Source: B30-G6 sp964633115 (GTDB lineage: Bacteria > Desulfobacterota > Desulfobacteria > Desulfobacterales > B30-G6). Taken from it: a stretch of DNA of 64,000 bases. Shown here in pieces: positions 43,093 through 52,746 of this stretch; the first letter of the stretch is position 1; the number at the start of each line of letters is the position of its first letter. Below the pieces are notes generated by a model. The model ran no database searches. It saw nothing but the letters and a program-made list of their open reading frames with translations, and was not told the origin of the DNA. Where the stretch lies: the NCBI GenBank assembly GCA_964633115.1, contig CAZWEO010000002.1, positions 1 to 64,000 on the forward strand. Direction: 5' to 3'. A program made the translations under genes and the position numbers.

Positions 43093-43196
43093 AATATCGA
43101 ATTTCGATTTCATGAATATTGAATTTCGAAGTTTTGCTAAAGGCGATCAGCAAAACTTCAACATTCGAAATTTCTTATTCAACATTCATTATTCAA
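43093..43196 (+). repeat. Heptad-type hairpin (locus C)
   Basis: Words of the GAATTTC/GAATATT type form two arms around a perfect 11-bp inner stem, GAAGTTTTGCT (43128-43138) with its inverse at 43149-43159 and a 10-nt loop. The arms continue imperfectly outward. It lies between the convergent dapB and alaS genes and could act as a terminator for both. Confidence 0.75.
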
Positions 43197-43238
43197 ATAA
43201 ATTGGCACCGTATCCCAGCCAAAGAGTTTGATTCGTTT

Positions 43239-43276
43239 TTCTGAATTCTGTCTTCTGACTCCTGAATCCTGCTCTC
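43239..43276 (+). repeat. Solitary heptad array abutting alaS (locus D)
   Basis: Five units of TTCTGAN/TCCTGAN ending at the alaS stop codon. The words match the right arm of locus B (26594-26625), although 17 kb apart; no inverse arm is beside it. Confidence 0.7.
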
Positions 43277-45922
43277 CTACTTTACCATTTCGGCAACAAT
43301 ATCCTTTGCCGCTGCCAGAGCCTCATCAATATGCTCCGGCTTGGGACCGCCCGCTTGAGCCATATCGGGTCTCCCGCCGCCCTTACCGCCAACATAGCCA
43401 GCCAGCTTATTGACGATATTGCCGGCCTGAAGTTGTTGGGTCAGGTTTTTGGTTACCATCGTAATAAATAGAGCTTTGGCACCGGTCTGACATCCCAATA
43501 TAACAATACCGGATCCCAATTGATCTTTATATTGATCTGCCAGATCTCGCAGGGCTGCCGGTGTGTCGACCTCTACCTTTTTTATTAATAATTTTATATT
43601 GTTAATTGTTTTAATATCAAGTTCTGCTTTATCGGCTGACTGCCGATAGAGTTTGGCTTTTAGCTCAGCGATCTCCTTTTCTTGTTGTTTAATCTGGGCC
43701 AATAGCTTTCGGATCCGCTGGGGTACCCCGTCAGGTTGTTCACGCAGCAATCGGGCAGACTCTTGAATGGTGTGTGCCGTCTGCTGCAGATGGTCCAGAG
43801 CCGCTTCTCCGCTAACAGCTTCAATACGGCGGACACCTGATGCCACACTGGATTCGCTGATAATTTTAAACATACCAATATTGCCCGTTTGCTGGGTATG
43901 GGTACCACCACACAACTCCATACTGAAATCAGCCAGGGAAACGACCCGAACCCGTTCGCCATATTTTTCTTCAAAAAGCGCCGTAGCACCGGATTTGAGT
44001 GCTTCCTCTTGATCCATTTCTTGGGTTTGAACCTTCACGTTCTCACGGATTCTGTTGTTGACGATGGATTCTACTTCATCTATCTGGTCCGATTTGACTT
44101 GTGAAAAATGGGTAAAATCAAATCGAAATCGATCTGGAGCCACCAATGAACCCGCCTGTTTGATATGATCTCCCAATACACTTTTTAAGGCATGGTGCAG
44201 GATATGGGTGGCGGTATGATTCAGGGCCGTGGCCTGCCGTTTGACCATGTCGACTTTTAGGATGGCATTGTTGCCGGCCTTAATTCGTCCAGATATCAGC
44301 TTGCCTTTATGGATGATTAATCCTGTGGGATCTTTGATTGTATCGGTGACCTTCATCTCAAATGGGTCTTGCCCATCCACGGAAACAATGGTGCCGGTGT
44401 CGCCAGCCTGTCCACCCGATTCTGCATAGAAAGGCGTTTTATCAGCAACAACCTCTATTTCCTGGCCCTGCTCAGCAGTTTTTATTTGTTGCCCTTCAGA
44501 TACGAGTAACAGGACTTCGGCCGTCATGGTATCGTGTTCATACCCCACGAATTCAGGTAGAATACCTTTGCTTGATAGCGCTTTGTAGCTTGCATTGATC
44601 TCTGAAAATGCTGAAACCGTGCGTGAGCGTTTGCGTTGAGCATTCATGGCAGTATCAAATCCCTGCATGTCCAGATGCATATTCTCGTCTCGCACCACAT
44701 CACGCACGATATCAACGGGGAATCCATAGGTATCGTAGAGTTTGAAGATAATATCACCCGGCACCTGATCTTTGCCTTGGGCCCTCAAATCCGCCAAGCT
44801 GTCGTTTAGCAGTTTAAGCCCAAAATCGAGGGTCTCCGAGAATCGGGATTCTTCGTTTTGAATTACATTGGTGATAAAGGAGTGGGAGGCCATTAGCTCT
44901 GGGTAGGCATCGGCCATGATATCGAACACCACGCTGGCGGTGGTATGCAGAAACGGGTTTGTGAGACCCAGGTTGCGGCCATAACGGATGGCCCGTCGCA
45001 TGATACGGCGCAGCACATAGCCGCGTCCCTCATTAGACGGTAAAACCCCATCACTGATTAGAAAAGCGGCCGCGCGACTGTGATCGGCGATAACTTTCAT
45101 GGCCACGTCGTCTTCGTGTGAATCACCCAATTTTTTTTGGGATAATTCTTCGGCCTTTTGAATAATGGGAAGAATTAAATCAGTTTCGTAATTTGTGGTC
45201 TTACTCTGGAGCAGAGTTGCCATACGCTCCAGCCCCAAGCCCGTGTCGATGCTCGGTTTGGGAAGCGGTGTCATGTTCCCATCCGTATCCCGATTGAACT
45301 GCATAAAGACCAGATTCCAGATTTCTAAGTATCGGTCGCATTCACATCCGACCTTGCAATCGGGCCGGTCACATCCGTATTCCGGTCCCCGATCCAAAAG
45401 CAGTTCCGAGCAGGGGCCGCAGGGACCGGTACCCCCCATGGCCCAGAAATTATCTTCTTCGCCGAAGCGTACAATGCGTTCATCAGGTACACCGATATTC
45501 TGGTGCCAGAGGTCATAGGCTTCATCATCATCCAAATAGATAGATGCGTATAGCTTTTCGGCCGGCAATCCATAGCCATTGGTTAAAAGATCCCAGGCAA
45601 ATTCGATAGCCTTTTCTTTAAAATAATCGCCAAATGAAAAGTTGCCCAGCATTTCAAAAAAAGTATGATGGCGGGCTGTGTAACCGACATTTTCCAGGTC
45701 ATTATGCTTACCGCCGGCGCGAACACATTTTTGCGATGTGGTCGCCCGCACATAACCCCGGTTCTCCTCTCCTAAAAATGAACGTTTGAATTGCACCATG
45801 CCCGCATTGGTGAAAAGCAGGGTGGGATCATCTTGGGGAACCAAGGATGAGCTACGTACAATCTTGTGGTTATGTTTTTGAAAATATTCTAAAAAGGTAC
45901 GTCGTACTTCGTTGCCGGTCAT
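43277..45922 (-). CDS. alaS: Alanine-tRNA ligase
   Basis: 881 aa, standard length. The class II catalytic core starts RRTFLEYFQKHNHKIVRSSSLVPQDDPTLLFTNAGM. The editing domain has HTATHILHHALK and the paired zinc ligand region CGGTH, and the C-terminal C-Ala domain ends GGKGGGRPDMAQAGG. It charges tRNA-Ala and edits Ser/Gly mischarging. It lies 52 nt after recA; recX, often found between them, is absent. Confidence 0.97.
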   Translation of the reverse strand: MTGNEVRRTFLEYFQKHNHKIVRSSSLVPQDDPTLLFTNAGMVQFKRSFLGEENRGYVRATTSQKCVRAGGKHNDLENVGYTARHHTFFEMLGNFSFGDYFKEKAIEFAWDLLTNGYGLPAEKLYASIYLDDDEAYDLWHQNIGVPDERIVRFGEEDNFWAMGGTGPCGPCSELLLDRGPEYGCDRPDCKVGCECDRYLEIWNLVFMQFNRDTDGNMTPLPKPSIDTGLGLERMATLLQSKTTNYETDLILPIIQKAEELSQKKLGDSHEDDVAMKVIADHSRAAAFLISDGVLPSNEGRGYVLRRIMRRAIRYGRNLGLTNPFLHTTASVVFDIMADAYPELMASHSFITNVIQNEESRFSETLDFGLKLLNDSLADLRAQGKDQVPGDIIFKLYDTYGFPVDIVRDVVRDENMHLDMQGFDTAMNAQRKRSRTVSAFSEINASYKALSSKGILPEFVGYEHDTMTAEVLLLVSEGQQIKTAEQGQEIEVVADKTPFYAESGGQAGDTGTIVSVDGQDPFEMKVTDTIKDPTGLIIHKGKLISGRIKAGNNAILKVDMVKRQATALNHTATHILHHALKSVLGDHIKQAGSLVAPDRFRFDFTHFSQVKSDQIDEVESIVNNRIRENVKVQTQEMDQEEALKSGATALFEEKYGERVRVVSLADFSMELCGGTHTQQTGNIGMFKIISESSVASGVRRIEAVSGEAALDHLQQTAHTIQESARLLREQPDGVPQRIRKLLAQIKQQEKEIAELKAKLYRQSADKAELDIKTINNIKLLIKKVEVDTPAALRDLADQYKDQLGSGIVILGCQTGAKALFITMVTKNLTQQLQAGNIVNKLAGYVGGKGGGRPDMAQAGGPKPEHIDEALAAAKDIVAEMVK

Positions 45923-45974
45923 GATTAACTCCTCAATAGTACAAAAATACTAGTTTTGAATTAGCCACTTCTGT

Positions 45975-47015
45975 CTACTCAGCATCATTTTTAGATGCTG
46001 GTGTGTCGGCTTCATCCTTTTTTATCAAGCCCACATTTTCACGGATGGTAATCACGAGGGATTCCAACAAATCTGAGTTGTCTTTTAGAAAAGACTTCAC
46101 ATTTTCACGGCCTTGTCCAATACGTTCCCCGTTATAGCTGTACCAGGAGCCGCTTTTATCGATAACACCGGTTTCAACGCCCAGATCGAGCACATCACCA
46201 GTTTTGGAAATGCCTTCGCCATACATAATATCGAATTCAGCATTTTTAAAAGGCGGCGCCATCTTATTTTTGACAACCTTGACCCGGGTTCGATTGCCGG
46301 TCATCTCCTGACCATCTTTGATAGCTGCAATCCGCCGAATATCCAAGCGAACCGAGGAATAAAATTTTAAGGCATTACCACCGGTTGTTGTTTCGGGATT
46401 ACCGAACACCACACCGATTTTCATGCGGATTTGATTAATAAAAATAATTGAGGTCATGGTTTTGCTGATGGATCCAGTCAGTTTTCGCAATGCTTGGGAC
46501 ATAAGTCTAGCTTGCAGACCCATATGGGAGTCACCCATTTCACCTTCAATTTCTGCCCGCGGTACCAGCGCGGCAACCGAATCGATGACCATAATATCGA
46601 TGGCGCCACTACGTACCAGCATGTCCGCAATTTCCAAAGCTTGTTCACCCGTATCGGGTTGTGCTACCAAAAGATCATCACAGTTGACATGTAGTTTTTT
46701 AGCATACACGGTGTCGAGGGCATGCTCCGCATCGATAAAAGCGGCGATACCGCCTTGTTTTTGAGCATTGGCTACAGCATGCAGTGCCAGCGTGGTCTTC
46801 CCAGATGATTCCGGTCCATATATTTCTATAACGCGACCCCGGGGCAGGCCGCCAATACCCAAAGCCCGATCCAGTGCGATGGAGCCTGTGGGGATTACAG
46901 GGACATCAGCAATCGATTGACTGCCCAACTTCATGATAGCGCCTTTGCCAAACTGTCGTTCAATCTGCTGCATGGCTGTTTCGACGGCTTTTTCCTTTTC
47001 GGGTGGTAGGCTCAT
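45975..47015 (-). CDS. recA: Recombinase RecA
   Basis: 346 aa. Walker A GPESSGKTT, Walker B VIDSVAAL, loop L1 SHMGLQARLMSQALRK and loop L2 NQIRMKIGVVFGNPETTTGGNALKFY are all intact. It drives strand exchange and SOS induction. AGGAGG precedes the ATG. I could not recognise a LexA box in the 283-bp upstream gap. Confidence 0.97.
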   Translation of the reverse strand: MSLPPEKEKAVETAMQQIERQFGKGAIMKLGSQSIADVPVIPTGSIALDRALGIGGLPRGRVIEIYGPESSGKTTLALHAVANAQKQGGIAAFIDAEHALDTVYAKKLHVNCDDLLVAQPDTGEQALEIADMLVRSGAIDIMVIDSVAALVPRAEIEGEMGDSHMGLQARLMSQALRKLTGSISKTMTSIIFINQIRMKIGVVFGNPETTTGGNALKFYSSVRLDIRRIAAIKDGQEMTGNRTRVKVVKNKMAPPFKNAEFDIMYGEGISKTGDVLDLGVETGVIDKSGSWYSYNGERIGQGRENVKSFLKDNSDLLESLVITIRENVGLIKKDEADTPASKNDAE

Positions 47016-47298
47016 ACTTTCCTCCTGTTTGGACTGACAAAATCAGATGTTTTATGTGATCTCAAAAGGCAAATGGTAGCGTTTCAAAATCGATTTATCA
47101 AGACCCAATATCTACGAAATCGCATCAGCAATATCATCTGGAAATCACCTGAGTTTCAGACGAGCTTATGTTTGAATTCGTATACTTTATGGACAACATG
47201 AGGCTTACAAATAAAATATAAATAGTGCAGGCATAGTCGAAACTCGGCGAGTAAAGCCTCGAGATTAGAAAAAGGGAGAATCTTGATATGGGTTCTAC

Positions 47299-47871
47299 TC
47301 AAGGGATTTCTAAAGGTAACTCGCACAGTTTTGTATAAAGCGGTCCCGTGGGTTGTAGTTTGCTTTCAAATACGGTCACTTGTTTTACGGTGAACACCTC
47401 CGAATTAAAATCTGAATGCGTTCGCAATGCCTCAGCCAATTTATGGGGACTCACGCGACTTTTTACGCGCCCAACGGTTAAATGACCCCTGAAAGGCCGC
47501 TTTTCGGCATTAAAACCAAAGGGAATCAGTGCGTTTTCCACATCGGACTGTAAGGCTCTAAGGACTTCTAATGTTCCGGAAATGCCTACCCAAATAACTC
47601 GTGGATTTCTAAGGCCGGGGAAACAGCCCAGCCCCTTGGGTTGCAGGTCAAATAATTGGTGCTGACAACTAACAGCTGTGATGCTGTCGCAAATATCGGC
47701 AAGTTTATCGCCATCCACATCGCCCAGAAACTTTAGCGTTAGATGGATGTTTTGCGGCTTAACCCAACGCAATTTCAATCCGGCGGATGCCAAATCCTTT
47801 TGTAAGTTGGCAATATCCAACCTAGTCTGATCCGGAAGTTCCACTGCTATGAACGTTCGGATTTTGGACAT
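47299..47871 (-). CDS. thpR: RNA 2',3'-cyclic phosphodiesterase
   Basis: 190 aa from ATG 47871 (MSKIRTFIAVELP); a longer frame with three more possible starts extends to 47892. The two catalytic motifs of the 2H superfamily are present, HLTLKFLG and HLTVGRVK. It opens 2',3'-cyclic phosphate ends of RNA in vitro. It lies upstream of recA in many bacteria, as here, but a 283-bp gap suggests separate transcripts. Confidence 0.9.
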   Translation of the reverse strand: MSKIRTFIAVELPDQTRLDIANLQKDLASAGLKLRWVKPQNIHLTLKFLGDVDGDKLADICDSITAVSCQHQLFDLQPKGLGCFPGLRNPRVIWVGISGTLEVLRALQSDVENALIPFGFNAEKRPFRGHLTVGRVKSRVSPHKLAEALRTHSDFNSEVFTVKQVTVFESKLQPTGPLYTKLCELPLEIP

Positions 47872-48016
47872 AGCTATCATTTGCACCATCATTTATATGA
47901 TATATCATCGTGCCGATATTCTTGAACAATTAAATCCTAATTTGGATTGTATGTGAGCAACGAAAATGATCGTAAATAATATTTGGATCCAAAACCATAA
48001 TGAATGGATACAAATA

Positions 48017-49186
48017 TTATCGTCGCGGTAACGGCATTTGCGGTTCTCCTAGTAAAAACTTACCCGCAGCAATGCGTTTCTTGAGTAACTGAGCAAGCTC
48101 ACGCGCTCGCACCATGCTGGAAAGTGGAACCGCTGTGATGCGTTTACCATTTATTTGAATACTGCCGCTTTTGAGCTCTGCATAGCTGACTTTGCCATAG
48201 GATTTGGATTTACCTTGGGGATAATCTTTTCCATAATCGATTACGTGCGTAAATAATTCCGCATCTGAAATCGATGTGTAGCGCGCCATTTCTTCATTTA
48301 AAATGGGGATGGGTATGCCAAGCCCCACGCTGAGCGAGCATCCATATCCTTGAATGCTGACGCCCACTAGCCATTTGGATTTCATCTTTTTTAAGTCTCC
48401 CATAACAAACAAAGTCCCGGCTGGCGATTCTGGCACACCCTTGGATGTTCGCTTGGCACGAGGCTTATGTTGGGTACCATGCCAAGTAATAAAGCCTTCG
48501 GTGCCGCCCAGAAATATGCGGGTTCCTAGTCCAATTGTAAGGTAATAGGGATCATTGAAAAGCGGACTCAGCTGGCCTGCTGAGCAATAATTGGCATTGC
48601 CCATGCGCGGTTTCAGGGCACCCATATAGGTGTAAACCGTTTTTTTGGTGGTATTGACGGCACAATTGTAATTTTGATAGGCGTTACGCGGGTTGCACAG
48701 GAGCGCATTTGGTATAGTTTTCAAGTTTATCTTTTTTTCAACCCGTTTATTGGGATAGCAGTCTGTACCATAGGCAATGGCTTTTAAATGGATGCTTTTC
48801 CCAGCCACCAGATCCTGGATGACGTGCCCGCCACCATAGCGAAATTCACCCGGGTAAACCTTATTCAATGGATCGTCTTCGCATGGTTCCGTGGCACCGA
48901 TATAGCAATCGACGGCTGCAACACCGCCATAGGCAGGCACATCGTTGAGCCAAACCTTAGAAGCCTTGATACCCGGTGCTGAGTGACCAAAATTAATAAA
49001 AGCCCCGGATGAACACATGGGAGCAAACGTGCCCGTGGTGACAACATCCACCTGACGTGCAGCCTCCACAGGACCGGCATCCTTGACCACATCGATCATT
49101 TCTTCCGCCGTAACCACAACAGCTTCGCCAGCTTTAATTTTTGCATTGATCTGCTGAAAGGTTTTATTTACTTGAAATGATTTCAT
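48017..49186 (-). CDS. Homocysteine biosynthesis protein (DUF39)
   Basis: 389 aa. Family blocks: VVTTGTFAPMCSSGAFINFGH with a conserved Cys, VWLNDVPAYGGVAAVDCYIGAT, RYGGGHVIQDLV and YCSAGQLSPLFNDPY. DUF39 proteins such as MA1821 make homocysteine from aspartate semialdehyde and sulfide in methanogens and sulfate reducers. The partner NIL-ferredoxin (MA1822 type) is not beside it, and no CBS domains follow. It starts 14 nt after the M23 peptidase stop. Confidence 0.85.
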   Translation of the reverse strand: MKSFQVNKTFQQINAKIKAGEAVVVTAEEMIDVVKDAGPVEAARQVDVVTTGTFAPMCSSGAFINFGHSAPGIKASKVWLNDVPAYGGVAAVDCYIGATEPCEDDPLNKVYPGEFRYGGGHVIQDLVAGKSIHLKAIAYGTDCYPNKRVEKKINLKTIPNALLCNPRNAYQNYNCAVNTTKKTVYTYMGALKPRMGNANYCSAGQLSPLFNDPYYLTIGLGTRIFLGGTEGFITWHGTQHKPRAKRTSKGVPESPAGTLFVMGDLKKMKSKWLVGVSIQGYGCSLSVGLGIPIPILNEEMARYTSISDAELFTHVIDYGKDYPQGKSKSYGKVSYAELKSGSIQINGKRITAVPLSSMVRARELAQLLKKRIAAGKFLLGEPQMPLPRR

Positions 49187-49200
49187 AGCCGATCTCCAAA

Positions 49201-50580
49201 TTAAAGTTTGTTGGTGATATTATTCTGAATCCAGGATCGATCCCACCATTCTAATGGGTTAACAAAAATACCGTGGACCAGAACACTGAAATGTAAATGG
49301 TCGCCACCTGCTAAACCAGTCATGCCGGTATTGCCGATGATGTCACCCTTTTGAACCTGCTGCCCTTCTTTGACCTCAAAGCTATTCAGATGCGCATACA
49401 TACTAAACAGACCCCAGCCATGATCGATGACGACCATGCGTCCATAAATGCCCAAACGTTTGGCATATACAACCTTACCGGCATTGGCCGCGGGTATGGG
49501 AGAGTTGCTGACCGAAGCCAGGTCGATACCCAAGTGCCTTTGTTGATCCACACGTTTTCCGCCGTATTGGTAGGAGCGCCGATCACCAAAACCAGACCGA
49601 GTGGCGGACCGGGGCAAACGCATAAATGGTCCTTGCCAGTGTTTTTGGGGATCGCTTTTTTGCATGATCTGACTGAGTACGACTTTGTTTTGACGACGCA
49701 GGTCTTGGTTGATGTATAGAAACTGCTCCAGGGTCGTTGTTAGTTGGTCGATCTTGGGGTCATTCTTGAATTCTGATAGTTTGCGTGAAATAAAGCTGTC
49801 ACTGATACGAATAGTATCGCGTTTGAATTTTTTGTTTTTTATGTAATGGGGAATACTGGTAGTTGTGAGGTTGCCGGCCATATCCGTTGCTATCAGATCC
49901 ATTTGGGTTCCTTTGCCCTGGTTATGGGTCAAGGCAAAAAAAGCGACGTGTCGGGGGTCATTTTCGGTCCCCATTGGATATCCGCGAAAAAAGTGATCGG
50001 AGATCTGAACACCGCTGCTTTGACAGCTTTCAGATAATTCATATACAACGGCGTTACTGCCACCGGGACTGATATTATGCGCCCGGCTGATGACTTTGAT
50101 GGCTGGTTCTTGGGTATCGATATGAATATCGGTTTCCATGTAGGTCCGATTCCCTTTACCCCAAGAGCGCCAGGCATAATCAACTACCATCATCCGCAGC
50201 ATGGCATCACCATCTGTGAGGCCTACTTTTTGGGGTTCCAGGCTAAACGTTAGGGATTGAGAGCTTAGGGTGCCCTTTCTAAGCCAACCTGTTGCCGGAA
50301 AATTCTTATCAAATAAGGTTATTTCCTTACCATTTTGGATTACAGCAACCCAGAATCGTTTCAAACCACTTTTGGGATCAGTTAAAGTGGCTGATACCTG
50401 CTTTTGAAGGCCCACATGTTTGATCGGAGTATCCAAGTTGAGTTGGGGGGCTTGTCCTTCCATGCGGATGACCAGAACTACGATGACAGGCACAACCAGC
50501 AAGATGGCGAGGATGGTCATAAAACGCAATCGAAATTTTTTATTATTATCTTTCAATGGGTTAGGTGCTCCTTCAGTCAA
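49201..50580 (-). CDS. M23-family peptidoglycan peptidase, membrane-anchored
   Basis: 459 aa. An N-terminal cytoplasmic tail and membrane anchor (~20-42) are followed by beta-rich extracytoplasmic modules (~50-230). The C-terminal LytM domain has RSGFGDRRSYQYGGKR, the zinc ligands HLGIDLA (HxxxD) and DHLHFSVL (HxH). The intact ligands suggest an active endopeptidase that cuts peptide crosslinks during wall growth. It is divergent from kdsA and starts the M23-DUF39 pair. Confidence 0.9.
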   Translation of the reverse strand: MTEGAPNPLKDNNKKFRLRFMTILAILLVVPVIVVLVIRMEGQAPQLNLDTPIKHVGLQKQVSATLTDPKSGLKRFWVAVIQNGKEITLFDKNFPATGWLRKGTLSSQSLTFSLEPQKVGLTDGDAMLRMMVVDYAWRSWGKGNRTYMETDIHIDTQEPAIKVISRAHNISPGGSNAVVYELSESCQSSGVQISDHFFRGYPMGTENDPRHVAFFALTHNQGKGTQMDLIATDMAGNLTTTSIPHYIKNKKFKRDTIRISDSFISRKLSEFKNDPKIDQLTTTLEQFLYINQDLRRQNKVVLSQIMQKSDPQKHWQGPFMRLPRSATRSGFGDRRSYQYGGKRVDQQRHLGIDLASVSNSPIPAANAGKVVYAKRLGIYGRMVVIDHGWGLFSMYAHLNSFEVKEGQQVQKGDIIGNTGMTGLAGGDHLHFSVLVHGIFVNPLEWWDRSWIQNNITNKL

Positions 50581-50642
50581 TATTTAGGCGCCCGAACAAT
50601 AGCAGTTATAGCTAGGCTTATCAAGGGCTCTTTTTTCGTTTC

Positions 50643-50671
50643 TTGACTTTTAAAGGCATGCAAGTTAGATA
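50643..50671 (+). promoter_or_regulatory. Sigma-70-type promoter of the kdsA operon
   Basis: TTGACT at 50643-50648, a 17-nt spacer and TAGATA at 50666-50671. It would start transcription about 40 nt before the kdsA ATG. It is the only good match in the 140-bp gap between the divergent M23 and kdsA genes. Confidence 0.55.
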
Positions 50672-50720
50672 GATTTTATGTATTGCTCGTTTCACACAAA
50701 CAAAGGTCAAACCTCGTCTT

Positions 50721-51557
50721 ATGGCTATGAACATTACTGATTTTTTTGTTGATAAAACACCTTCCCTACTCCTCATTTCAGGTCCTTGTGTAATTGAAAA
50801 CTATGACATCACCTTCAAAGTTGCTGCGCACTTAAAGCGGCTTTCTGAAGATCTGGATACCCCTTTTTTATTCAAGGCTTCCTACGACAAAGCCAACCGG
50901 ACATCCATTGATTCATATCGGGGCCCTGGTTTGGCAGGGGGCTTGGAAATTTTGGCGCGTATTAAAAACGAGCTGGGCATTCAAATCATATCGGACGTCC
51001 ATAGAATACGGGACATGGCCGAAGCTGCCCAGGTTTTGGATGTCATCCAAATCCCAGCTTTTCTATGTCGGCAGACCGATTTCATCCTGGAAGCTGGACG
51101 CTGCAACAAGCCGATTAATATTAAAAAGGGACAATTTGTGGCACCCATGGACATGCAAAATGTGGTTGATAAAATTCGGTCTACCGGCAACCAACAAATT
51201 TTGCTAACAGACCGCGGAACCGTTTTCGGATATAACAATTTAGTCGTGGATATGCGTGGTATTCCCATGATGCAGCAAACAGGTTGCCCGGTCATATTTG
51301 ATGCCACCCATAGTGTGCAGTTGCCGGGCGGTCAAGGAAATAGCTCCGGTGGCCAACGCGAATACGCACCGGTTCTGGCACGTGCTGCGGTTGCTGCTGG
51401 CGCAAATGGTGTGTTTTTAGAAGTTCATCCAAACCCGGACAAGGCCCTTTGCGACGGCCCTAATTCCCTAAAATTGGACGTTGTTGCGAAGCTGCTTAAA
51501 CAATTGGTAGCGATCTATAAATTGGTCGCCAGCCAATCAAAGAGATCTCATGTCTGA
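50721..51557 (+). CDS. kdsA: 3-deoxy-8-phosphooctulonate (KDO-8-P) synthase
   Basis: 278 aa. Motifs: ISGPCVIE, FKASYDKANRTSIDSYRGPG, DVHR, IPAFLCRQTDF, KKGQF, DRGTVFGYNNLVVDMR and FDATHSVQLPGG. It condenses PEP with arabinose-5-phosphate to make the KDO precursor of lipid A core. It overlaps kdsC by 8 nt and opens the LPS operon. Confidence 0.96.
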   Translation: MAMNITDFFVDKTPSLLLISGPCVIENYDITFKVAAHLKRLSEDLDTPFLFKASYDKANRTSIDSYRGPGLAGGLEILARIKNELGIQIISDVHRIRDMAEAAQVLDVIQIPAFLCRQTDFILEAGRCNKPINIKKGQFVAPMDMQNVVDKIRSTGNQQILLTDRGTVFGYNNLVVDMRGIPMMQQTGCPVIFDATHSVQLPGGQGNSSGGQREYAPVLARAAVAAGANGVFLEVHPNPDKALCDGPNSLKLDVVAKLLKQLVAIYKLVASQSKRSHV

Positions 51558-52068
51558 AGTTAAACTCTCTCAAATCAGTCTGTTGCTGCTAGATGTGGAC
51601 GGTGTGTTAACAGACGGCAGTATCTATTTTGACCATCAGGGGGAAGAAATAAAAGCTTTTAACAGCAAGGATGGTTTGGGGCTACACTTTCTATTGGAAG
51701 CCGGTATTCAGGTAGGCGTTATTACGGCCCGACAATCCAAGGCATTGCTGCACCGATGTGAAAATTTGGGAATTGATCTCGTTTTCCAGGGAATGCGAGA
51801 CAAGGCTGCAGCCATGGAGCAGATCCAGGAACGAACCAGCGTGCCGCCAAACCAAATGGCCTATATGGGCGACGATGTGTTGGATCTGCCCATGTTTGCA
51901 CGGGTGGGACTTGCCATCGCAGTGGCTGATGCGCATCCTTATGTATTGGAACAGGCTGATATGGTTACAACAGCTAAGGGCGGCAAAGGCGCAGTTAGGG
52001 AAATATGTGATGCCATATTGTCTGCCAAAGGCTTCCTGGACGATATCGTGGCTCGTTACAACCACTAA
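51550..52068 (+). CDS. kdsC: KDO-8-phosphate phosphatase
   Basis: 172 aa, a capless HAD phosphatase. The nucleophile D15 and general acid D17 are in LLLDVDGVLTDG, with VITARQS and YMGDDVLDLPMF completing the site. It removes the phosphate from KDO-8-P. It overlaps kdsA and precedes lptC, as in many Gram-negative genomes. Confidence 0.95.
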   Translation: MSEVKLSQISLLLLDVDGVLTDGSIYFDHQGEEIKAFNSKDGLGLHFLLEAGIQVGVITARQSKALLHRCENLGIDLVFQGMRDKAAAMEQIQERTSVPPNQMAYMGDDVLDLPMFARVGLAIAVADAHPYVLEQADMVTTAKGGKGAVREICDAILSAKGFLDDIVARYNH

Positions 52069-52164
52069 TTTGAATTCGTAACTGTGGTTCGGCCGAGCAT
52101 CATATATAAATTAATGGTGATTGCGCCTTTTAATAGTTATTTAGCACAAGATGAATTCAAATTG

Positions 52165-52746
52165 ATGGCACTCAGATCAGATCATAACAAAAGCTTACGG
52201 CTGGTACTACTCGTGAGTATGCTTTTGATATTTGGGGTTGTATTAACCGTGTTTATCGGGTATCGAACGGGTTCCAATCCCCAGGAGATGGTCCTGTCTT
52301 CGGTACTTAAGGATGATGTCGCCATCTCCATGGCTGATGTTCAGCAGACATCGACAAAAAATGGTATCAAGGACTGGAGCCTTAAAGCGGCTTCAGCTCA
52401 ATTTTTACATAAAAAAAACCAAGTCGTTTTTGACGATTTGGTTGTAACCTTTTTTCTGGATGATGGTGGATCTGTAAATCTATCAGCCCAGAAAGGTTAT
52501 TTAAATACCCAAACCCAGGATATCCAGATTGATGGCAATGTTTTAGCTGATGACGGCGACATCAAGTTCCGGACTGAATCGCTGGACTATGACCATGAGC
52601 AGCGTATTTTAGTGGCTGCCCAACCGGTTCAAATTTTCGGCAACAGTTTTTGTTTGACGGCTAATTCAGCGGCCTACGACATGACAGCTAGTAAAGCAAT
52701 TTTTGATGGTAAAGTGGATGGTACCCTATTTGACAGCTTTAATTAA
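52165..52746 (+). CDS. lptC: LPS export protein LptC
   Basis: 193 aa from ATG 52165, placing one membrane anchor (~15-33) near the N-terminus; the frame is open 27 codons upstream to 52084 with other starts. The remainder is a beta-jellyroll-like domain of alternating short strands (WSLKAASAQF, GGSVNLSAQKGYL, DGDIKFRTESLDYD). LptC sits in the inner membrane and passes LPS from the LptBFG complex to LptA. The genes for LptF and LptG are not in the window. Confidence 0.85.
   Translation: MALRSDHNKSLRLVLLVSMLLIFGVVLTVFIGYRTGSNPQEMVLSSVLKDDVAISMADVQQTSTKNGIKDWSLKAASAQFLHKKNQVVFDDLVVTFFLDDGGSVNLSAQKGYLNTQTQDIQIDGNVLADDGDIKFRTESLDYDHEQRILVAAQPVQIFGNSFCLTANSAAYDMTASKAIFDGKVDGTLFDSFN

Noticed and set aside
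47016..47298. LexA/SOS box upstream of recA
   Set aside because: No match to a motif I could defend; the SOS consensus of this lineage is not certain to me.
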